This document shows, piece after piece, positions 58,364 to 64,000 of a stretch of DNA of 64,000 bases. The stretch covers positions 1,369,001 to 1,433,000 of the forward strand of contig NZ_JAALFG010000001.1 of NCBI RefSeq assembly GCF_011058215.1, given 5' to 3'. Source of the stretch: Devosia aurantiaca. GTDB taxonomy: Bacteria > Pseudomonadota > Alphaproteobacteria > Rhizobiales > Devosiaceae. Each line of letters begins with the position of its first letter. Position 1 is the stretch's first letter. Both the position numbers and the translations under genes were made by a program. The notes under the pieces are model-generated. The model searched no databases and was not told the origin of the DNA. It worked only from the letters and a program-made list of their open reading frames with translations.

Positions 58364-59778
58364 TCAGCCCAGCATCTTGCCTGGATTGAGGATGCCCTTG
58401 GGGTCGAGGGCGGTCTTGATGGCGCGCATCATTTCGAGTGCGATCGGGTCCTTGACCTGGCGCAGGAGGTCGACCTTGAGCTGGCCGATGCCGTGTTCGG
58501 CGGAGACGGAACCACCGAGGCGCAGGACGATCTCGTAGATGGCCTCGTGCACCTTCTCGTCGTACTCGGCCATGAAGGTTTTTGGATCAGGTCCGACCGG
58601 CTGGCTGAAGTTGAAGTGAATGTTGCCGTCGCCGAGATGCCCGAAGGGCACGGCGCGGATACCGGGGGCGACGCGTTCAGCCGCGGCAATGCCTTCGGTG
58701 ATGAGCTGTGGCACGGCGTGGATCGGCACGGAAACGTCGTGCTTGATCGAGGCGCCTTCACGCGACTGCACTTCGCTCATCTGTTCGCGGAAGGCCCACA
58801 TGCGGGTGCGATCGGCCAGCGACTCGGCGAATACGGCGTTGTCGATTAGGCCTTCGCCGAAGGCTGCTTCAACGGCGCGAATAAGGGTGTCGGAGGCGCC
58901 TTTGGAGAGGCGAGAGACTTCCACCAGCGCATACCAGGGGAGGGGCCGGGGGTGGGGTCGCGATCGAGCATGCCGTGCTTGAGCTGGAGGTCTAGGCCGA
59001 GCTGGGGCACGATTTCATAGGCGCTGAGGCGGCGACGGGCGCGGGAGCGCAGGAGGTCGAAGAAGCCGAGGGCGCAATCGAGATCGCGCAGGCTGACGAT
59101 AGCGGTTTCGTAGTCCTCGGGCTTGGGGAAGACCTTGAGCGTCGCGGCGGTGATGATCCCGAGCGTGCCCTCGGCGCCGACCAGCAAGTTCTTGAGGTCG
59201 TAGCCGGTATTGTCTTTCTTGAGCGAGTTGAGACCCTGATAGAGCCGCCCGTCAGCAAGCACGGCCTCGATGCCCATGGTGAGGTCGCGGGCATTGCCAT
59301 AGGCAAGGACGTTGACGCCGCCAGCATTGGTGGACAGGACGCCGCCGATGCGGGCCGAGCCCTGCGAGGCGAGCCAGAGCGGCAAAATCACGCCCTCGGC
59401 TTCGGCCGCGTCGTGGGCCTTGGAAAGGATGACGCCCGATTCGACGGTCATCGTTCCCGATGCGGTGTCGATGCCTCGGATCTTATCGAGGCGGGCGAGG
59501 CTGAGGATTACTTCGTCGCCGCGGCGGGGCACCTGGCCGCCGACGAGACCGGTATTGCCGCCCTGCGGGATGATGCCGACATCGTTGGCATTGGCCCAGC
59601 GCAGCACGGCCTGCACCTCGGCTACCGAGCCAGGGGTGACGATGGCGGCGGCGCCCGTGGTGAAGCGCTTGCGCGGTTCGCTGAGATAGGTGGTCATGCG
59701 GCCTGGCTCGCCGATGACGGCATTGGCGCCGACGAGGCTCGAAAGCTGGGTGACGATCTCGGCGGCGGAAAGGGTCAT
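58364..59778 (-). CDS. FAD-binding D-2-hydroxyacid dehydrogenase/glycolate-oxidase-like (frame break at 58937-58940)
   Basis: About 471 residues of the FAD-linked oxidase (D-lactate dehydrogenase / GlcD-like) family. FAD site: IPQGGNTGLVGGQVPRRGDE, then SQGSARIGGVLSTNAGGVNV. C-terminal landmarks: PFGHLGDGNIHFNFSQP and SAEHGIGQLKVDLL with the metal/substrate His. Four G at 58937-58940 should be five: PTPGPSP then WYALVEVSRLSKG. Start ATG 59778. Possible substrates are D-lactate, D-2-hydroxyglutarate or glycolate; sequence alone does not decide. Divergent from fabI. Confidence 0.87.
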
Positions 59779-59881
59779 GGGAAAACCAGAGTTTGGCTGC
59801 CTCTTACGGGGCGGCGAACTTGCCCGACAGGCCCGCCATATGCCACAAGCGGCGCAACGACTCCAGCAACGGATAAGAAGA

Positions 59882-60688
59882 ATGGCCACTGGATTGATGC
59901 AAGGCAAGCGCGGGCTGATCATGGGCCTCGCCAACAATCGTTCGATCGCCTGGGGCATTGCCAAGCAATTGCGCGAGCAGGGCGCCGAGCTGGCCTTCTC
60001 CTATCAGGGCGAAGCGCTGAAGCGCCGCGTCGAGCCGCTGGCGGCCGAAGTCGGCTCCGACTTCCTGGTCGAATGCGACGTATCCGACGAAGCGGCGATG
60101 GATGAAACCTTCCGCCAGATCAAGGACAAGTGGGGCTCGCTCGATTTCGTGGTCCACGCCATCGGCTTCTCCAACAAGGACGAGCTCGAAGGCCGCTACC
60201 TCGACACCAGCCGCGACAACTTCGCGCTGACCATGGATATCTCCGTTTATTCCTTCACCGCCGTCGCCAAGCGCGCCGAGCCGCTGATGAACGAAGGCGG
60301 GGCGCTCTTGACGCTGACCTATTATGGCGCCGTCAAATACGTGCCGAACTACAACGTCATGGGCGTTGCCAAGGCCGCGCTCGAAGCGTCGGTGCGCTAT
60401 CTCGCCGTCGACCTCGGCAAGAAGGGCATCCGCGTCAACGCCATTTCCGCTGGCGCCATCAAGACGCTGGCCGCATCGGGCATTTCCGGCCTGCGCGACA
60501 TGCTGCACTGGCAGGAAGCCAATTCGGCCATGCGCAAGAATGTCGATATCGACGATGTCGGCGGCGCCGCGACGTACCTGCTCTCGCCCCTGGCGGGCGG
60601 GGTGACCGGCGAAATCCACTATGTCGACGCCGGCTTCAACGTCGTGGGCATGAAGCTGCTCGACAATACCGGCGACGCGTCCGAATAA
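59882..60688 (+). CDS. fabI: Enoyl-[acyl-carrier-protein] reductase (NADH)
   Basis: A 268-residue SDR-fold enzyme of fatty-acid elongation and the target of triclosan. Conserved: GKRGLIMGLANNRSIAWGIA, FLVECDVSDEAAMDETF, the catalytic Tyr-x6-Lys in YNVMGVAKAALEASV and the upstream TYYGAVKYVPN. ATG 59882 gives MATGLMQGKRG; the frame is open far upstream through the divergent gene and is not coding there. The histidine phosphatase starts 12 bases after the stop, so they may be co-transcribed. Confidence 0.96.
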   Translation: MATGLMQGKRGLIMGLANNRSIAWGIAKQLREQGAELAFSYQGEALKRRVEPLAAEVGSDFLVECDVSDEAAMDETFRQIKDKWGSLDFVVHAIGFSNKDELEGRYLDTSRDNFALTMDISVYSFTAVAKRAEPLMNEGGALLTLTYYGAVKYVPNYNVMGVAKAALEASVRYLAVDLGKKGIRVNAISAGAIKTLAASGISGLRDMLHWQEANSAMRKNVDIDDVGGAATYLLSPLAGGVTGEIHYVDAGFNVVGMKLLDNTGDASE

Positions 60689-60700
60689 GGTTTAGAGCAT

Positions 60701-61333
60701 ATGACTGCCATCGAGTGGCCGGACTTTTATTTCGCCCGGCACGGCGAGACCGACTGGAACCGCGAACAGCGCTACCAGGGCAGCCGCGACATTCCGCTCA
60801 ACCGCACCGGGCAGCTGCAGGCCGACGCCAATGGCGTGCTGCTGCGCGAACTGCTGGAGCGCGATGGCGTCGATCCGCGCTCGCTGAACTGGTTTGCGTC
60901 GCCGCTGAGCCGCGCCAGCGAAACCATGGATCGCATGCGGGCCGCCTTCGATGTGGAGCTGCCGCCGGTGATTCATGACAAGCGGCTGATCGAGATTTCG
61001 TTCGGCGCCCTCGAAGGCAAGCTTCATTCCGAAGTGCATGCGCAAGCTCTGGCACCGGGCCAGCGCGACGAAAGCTATTGGGGTTTTCGCCCGGATGGCG
61101 GCGAGAACTACGAGGATGTGTCGGAGCGCCTGATCGACTTTGCGCGCGTCCTCACCCTTCACTCCGTGGTGGTCGCGCATGGCGGCGTGTTGCGCGTCTT
61201 GCGGCACCTGGTGGAAGGCGCGCCGCGCGGTGACGTGCTCAACTGGCCGCCGCCGCAAGGCGTGATCGCGCATTTCACCCGCGGCCGCATGACGCTGCAC
61301 TCGGCGACCAATACCTGGGACGAGCTACTCTAG
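60701..61333 (+). CDS. Histidine phosphatase family protein (phosphoglycerate mutase-like)
   Basis: A 210-residue RHG-family phosphatase. The catalytic motif is FARHGETDWN, with the second conserved His in VVAHGGVLRVLRH. Substrates in this family range from phosphoglycerate to sugar phosphates; not resolvable here. Twelve bases after fabI with a likely shared message, a pairing I recall in related genomes. Confidence 0.88.
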   Translation: MTAIEWPDFYFARHGETDWNREQRYQGSRDIPLNRTGQLQADANGVLLRELLERDGVDPRSLNWFASPLSRASETMDRMRAAFDVELPPVIHDKRLIEISFGALEGKLHSEVHAQALAPGQRDESYWGFRPDGGENYEDVSERLIDFARVLTLHSVVVAHGGVLRVLRHLVEGAPRGDVLNWPPPQGVIAHFTRGRMTLHSATNTWDELL

Positions 61334-61358
61334 GAACCTCATGGGCTCCGGATGAGGT

Positions 61359-62204
61359 CTACTCGGTAGCTTGCAGATGCTGCGGCGGAGCTATCGTCTC
61401 GAACTCGGTTGCCAACTGCTCGAGGGCGGTCCGCATCTGCGGCCCAGCCGCGGGGCGACCGTGGCCGGTGATCACGAGGTCCGGCTGCAGGGCGGCGAGC
61501 ATGCGCACCGACAGGGCTGCAGCCTGCCAGTTCGGGGTGAAGTAGCGCGGGGGACCGTGCATTTCGAGCGTCTGCCGCGCCACCTCATAGGCCGATTCCT
61601 GGCCGGTGGTGATGAAGGCATCGCCCACGATCATGCAGAGCGTGCGCTCGTTCCAGAAGGACACATGGCCCGGCGTGTGCCCGGGCGTGTGCAGCCACTT
61701 CCAATCCGAGACGTAAGGCAGGCTGTGGTCCAGTGGCAATTCGCGAAGGCGGGCCGAAACGTCGATCGGCGTGCGCGGAAACAATGGCGCAAGTTTTGGC
61801 ATGATGCCGCCATCGGCCTTGGTGTCCGGCGGCGGGTATGAGGCCTTGCCGGTAAGATACGGCGCTTCGAGGGGATGCGCGTAGATCGGCACGTCCCAAT
61901 AATCGCTGAGTTCTTCCAAGGCACCGACGTGATCGAAGTGGCCATGCGTCATGAAGATGGCGGCGGGTGGTGCATGCTTGCCGAAGCGCGCTTCCGCAGC
62001 GCTGCGAATGGCGCCGGCTGAGCCGATGATGCCGGCATCGATCAGGATCCAGGCACCAGGGCCGGCATTGCGCACACCCAGAAAAACGACGTTGACGAGC
62101 ATGGTGCGCAAGTAGGCAAGGTCAGGGGTGACTTCGTGCGCTGCTCCGCCACCTTCGTGGCTTGAAGCCAGAGCGCTGTCCGGCAGGGCGATTTGAACGG
62201 TCAT
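61359..62204 (-). CDS. Metallo-beta-lactamase-fold hydrolase
   Basis: A 281-residue MBL-fold protein. Metal ligands: THGHFDHVG (HxHxDH), HTPGHTPGHVSFW and the later GDAFITT with its Asp, and a final GHGRP His. No secretory signal. The family includes glyoxalase II-like, lactonase and aryl-sulfatase types; VSFWNERTLCMIVGDAF resembles the general glyoxalase II-like group. Convergent with the histidine phosphatase and divergent from aroC. Confidence 0.88.
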   Translation of the reverse strand: MTVQIALPDSALASSHEGGGAAHEVTPDLAYLRTMLVNVVFLGVRNAGPGAWILIDAGIIGSAGAIRSAAEARFGKHAPPAAIFMTHGHFDHVGALEELSDYWDVPIYAHPLEAPYLTGKASYPPPDTKADGGIMPKLAPLFPRTPIDVSARLRELPLDHSLPYVSDWKWLHTPGHTPGHVSFWNERTLCMIVGDAFITTGQESAYEVARQTLEMHGPPRYFTPNWQAAALSVRMLAALQPDLVITGHGRPAAGPQMRTALEQLATEFETIAPPQHLQATE

Positions 62205-62281
62205 GGCTGTCCTCCTGCTGCGGCTAATGACGTTTGCCTGCTCCGGTTGCGCTCAATGCCAAACATCAATGTGACGGAACA

Positions 62282-62309
62282 TTGACCCCGATTGGCGCGC
62301 CCCTAAAAC
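62282..62309 (+). promoter_or_regulatory. Possible sigma-70 promoter of aroC
   Basis: TTGACC (62282-62287) and TAAAAC (62304-62309) are 16 bases apart, with the ATG 24 bases downstream of the -10 box. Reasonable but not a strong match. Confidence 0.4.
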
Positions 62310-62332
62310 CGCCGCATAACCGGGGCCGCGCC

Positions 62333-63448
62333 ATGTCTTTCAATACGTTCGGGCATCTTTTCCGCTTCACCACCTGGGGCGAAAGTCATGGGCCGGCGCT
62401 GGGTGTCGTCGTCGATGGCTGCCCGCCGGGACTGACGCTGACGCCTGAAATGATCCAGCGCGACCTCGATCGTCGCAAGCCGGGGCAGAGCAAGTATACG
62501 ACGCAACGCCGCGAGGCCGACGAGGTCAAGATCCTCTCCGGCGTCTTTGAGGACGAGCGCACCGACGGGCCGCGCACGACGGGAACACCGATTTCGCTGA
62601 TGATCGAGAACACCGATCAGCGCTCCAAGGATTATGGCGATATCCGAGACAAATATCGCCCCGGCCATGCCGACTACACCTATGACCAGAAATACGGCAT
62701 TCGCGATTATCGCGGTGGTGGCCGCACCTCGGCACGCGAAACGGCGGCACGTGTGGCGGCGGGGGCTGTGGCGCGGCAGGTGCTGGCCGGCGTCACCATC
62801 CGAGCCAGCCTCGTGCAGATGGGGCCGCACAAGATCGACTACAACAATTTCGACTGGGACCAAGTCGACCAGAACCCAATGTTCTGCGCCGATCCCAAGG
62901 CGGCCGAGTTTTGGGCGGACTATCTCGATGGTCTGCGCAAGGACGGCAATTCGGTCGGCGCGGTGATCGAGGTGGCGGCGGAAGGCGTGCCCGCAGGCTG
63001 GGGCGCGCCGATCTATGGCAAGCTCAGCGCCGATTTGGCTTCGGCGATGATGAGCATCAATGCAGTCAAGGGCGTCGAGATCGGCACGGGTTTTGAAGCG
63101 GCGAGCCTCACCGGGGTCGAAAATGCCGACCAGATGCGTGCGGGAACGGAGCGGCCATATTTCCTCTCCAACCATGCCGGTGGCATTCTGGGCGGGGTGT
63201 CCAATGGCGACCCGATCGTTTGCCGCTTTGCGGTGAAGCCCACGAGCTCGATCCTGACGCCGCGGCAGACTGTCACCAGCGCCAACATGGATACCGACAT
63301 CATCACCAAGGGACGGCATGACCCCTGCGTGGGCATAAGGGCAGTCCCGGTCGGTGAGGCAATGATGGCGCTGGTTCTGGCGGATCACATGCTGCGCCAC
63401 CGCGGGCAGACGGGACGCGAGGGCGGCGTGGGGTTTCAGCGGAATTGA
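62333..63448 (+). CDS. aroC: Chorismate synthase
   Basis: A 371-residue last enzyme of the shikimate pathway, converting EPSP to chorismate with reduced FMN. Signature stretches: [40 protein letters not shown], and [13 protein letters not shown] with the later [16 protein letters not shown] 62333 gives the family N-terminus [20 protein letters not shown]. Intact and of standard length. Ends before a family A element. Confidence 0.96.
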   Translation: MSFNTFGHLFRFTTWGESHGPALGVVVDGCPPGLTLTPEMIQRDLDRRKPGQSKYTTQRREADEVKILSGVFEDERTDGPRTTGTPISLMIENTDQRSKDYGDIRDKYRPGHADYTYDQKYGIRDYRGGGRTSARETAARVAAGAVARQVLAGVTIRASLVQMGPHKIDYNNFDWDQVDQNPMFCADPKAAEFWADYLDGLRKDGNSVGAVIEVAAEGVPAGWGAPIYGKLSADLASAMMSINAVKGVEIGTGFEAASLTGVENADQMRAGTERPYFLSNHAGGILGGVSNGDPIVCRFAVKPTSSILTPRQTVTSANMDTDIITKGRHDPCVGIRAVPVGEAMMALVLADHMLRHRGQTGREGGVGFQRN

Positions 63449-63480
63449 GCCTTTCAACCAAGTAAGGCTGATGTTTATCG

Positions 63481-63619
63481 CCTCCCTCCCCTTGAGGGGG
63501 AGGGAATGAGGGTGGGGTGGGGTTACGCGCTCAAGACTGTGTTCTTGGCTCCACCCCACCCAGCTTTGCTACGGCCTGACGGCCTAGCGGCGCTACCCTC
63601 CCCCTCAAGGGGAGGGAAA
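63481..63619. repeat. Palindromic intergenic element, family A, copy 3
   Basis: Left arm (63481-63524): CTCCCTCCCCTTGAGGGGG, GAATGAGGGTGGGGTGGGG. Right arm (63551-63619): CCACCCCACCC, then an AGCTTTGCTACGGCC hairpin insert, then CCCTCCCCCTCAAGGGGAGGG. The inserted hairpin appears only in one arm, as in copy 2. It forms the last part of the neighbouring reading frame (63531 onward). Confidence 0.82.
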
Positions 63620-63998
63620 GTCGGTGGTCAAACTGCATATAGATGCGTGCCCAACAGTCCGCGGCGAACCTTAATCTCCCCCGCTCCTCCAGATATTCCA
63701 CGTGCGCCGCGATGGTCATCCGGGCCGCAATCCGCACCTTTGGTGGTTGCGTCGGGTAGATCGCCATTACAACGGCGCCAATGGTTCGGGCGCCGCCGCT
63801 GACGGCTTCCAACACTTGCCGGTTGCGCATCTCCCGGTGCGCCTTGAGCGCGGTTGCAAACTCGACCCCGTCTTCGATCTCGCCGCCATGGGCGGGCACG
63901 TAGCGGCGGTAGGGGAGGGCGATGACCTTGTCCAGGGAGGCAAGGTAATCGGCCATCGAGCCGTCCGGCACCGAAACCAGCGTCGAGTTCCAGCCCAT
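63531..63998 (-). CDS. Metallo-beta-lactamase-fold protein, C-terminal part (5' cut by window edge)
   Basis: About 155 residues from the C-terminal half of an MBL-fold protein with the LACTB2-like winged-helix tail. The piece VSVPDGSMADYLASLDKVIA leads to YVPAHGGEIEDG, matching the HGG motif after the fourth ligand, and then the wHTH ALKAHREMRNRQVLEAVSGG. The N-terminus, including the HxHxDH site, lies beyond the right edge. From about the residue read as RIYMQFDHRLS onward the sequence is translated from the family A element, so the true C-terminus may be shorter or newly acquired. Confidence 0.8.
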   Translation of the reverse strand: MGWNSTLVSVPDGSMADYLASLDKVIALPYRRYVPAHGGEIEDGVEFATALKAHREMRNRQVLEAVSGGARTIGAVVMAIYPTQPPKVRIAARMTIAAHVEYLEERGRLRFAADCWARIYMQFDHRLSLPLRGRVAPLGRQAVAKLGGVEPRTQS

Positions 63999-64000
63999 TA

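Overview
The window is a GC-rich stretch of alphaproteobacterial chromosome made almost entirely of housekeeping genes. The gene families and their order fit the Hyphomicrobiales (Rhizobiales): a CcrM-type adenine methyltransferase, an F0 ATP synthase cluster with split b and b' subunits and no F1 genes, the mutY / DUF721 / dsbA / smc neighbourhood, split glycine decarboxylase (gcvPA/gcvPB), and ETF-QO / TPR / ispE / polyprenyl synthase / glyQ / glyS. A Devosia-like genome is my best guess. That is inference from remembered synteny, not a search. There are no rRNA or tRNA genes, no CRISPR array, no prophage and no insertion sequence that I can see.

Layout. 1-6.8 kb: end of an M16 peptidase, an acetyltransferase, a 7TM-PAS-GGDEF-EAL c-di-GMP protein, YqgE, a DsbD-N-like periplasmic protein, a peroxiredoxin and a lipoprotein. 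6.8-11.5 kb (minus): glycine cleavage operon gcvT-gcvH-gcvPA-gcvPB behind a tandem glycine riboswitch. 12-14.7 kb (minus): atpI-atpB-atpE-atpF'-atpF with a good promoter and terminator. 14.9-20 kb (minus): smc, a DsbA-like protein and a DUF721 protein, with mutY divergent. 21-31.6 kb: a VapBC-like pair, ccrM, rnhB, a HAD phosphatase, a radical SAM protein, two MFS transporters, moaB, a MazEF-like pair and a uracil-DNA glycosylase. 31.7-38 kb: ETF-QO, a TPR lipidation/export-type protein, ispE, polyprenyl diphosphate synthase and a TrmN6-like methyltransferase. 38-49 kb: glyQ, lemA, DUF2207, glyS, DUF808, rnhA, ispH and a shortened PPDK-like enzyme. 49-64 kb: a SleB hydrolase, an HD phosphohydrolase, ygfZ, dihydroorotase, TIGR02301, Nudix, SRAP, hemerythrin, a Phd/PIN toxin-antitoxin pair, an FAD-linked oxidase, fabI, a histidine phosphatase, two metallo-beta-lactamase-fold proteins and aroC.

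Two things run through the whole window. First, 21 single-position reading-frame breaks interrupt otherwise well conserved genes, several of them normally essential (smc twice, glyQ, glyS, ispE, gcvT, atpF', ccrM). About half fall in short homopolymers, and almost all are repaired by adding or removing one base. This looks like residual sequencing error rather than gene decay, so I give each such gene its full extent and note the break. Second, intergenic spaces carry several families of dispersed palindromic elements, often as paired inverted arms of about 40-55 bp around a short centre.

I found no clearly undescribed multi-gene system. The items most worth a second look are the PPDK-like protein with a compressed ATP-binding domain, the palindromic element families (one of which extends a coding region), the low-complexity secreted protein at 56.3 kb, and the three small toxin-antitoxin loci.
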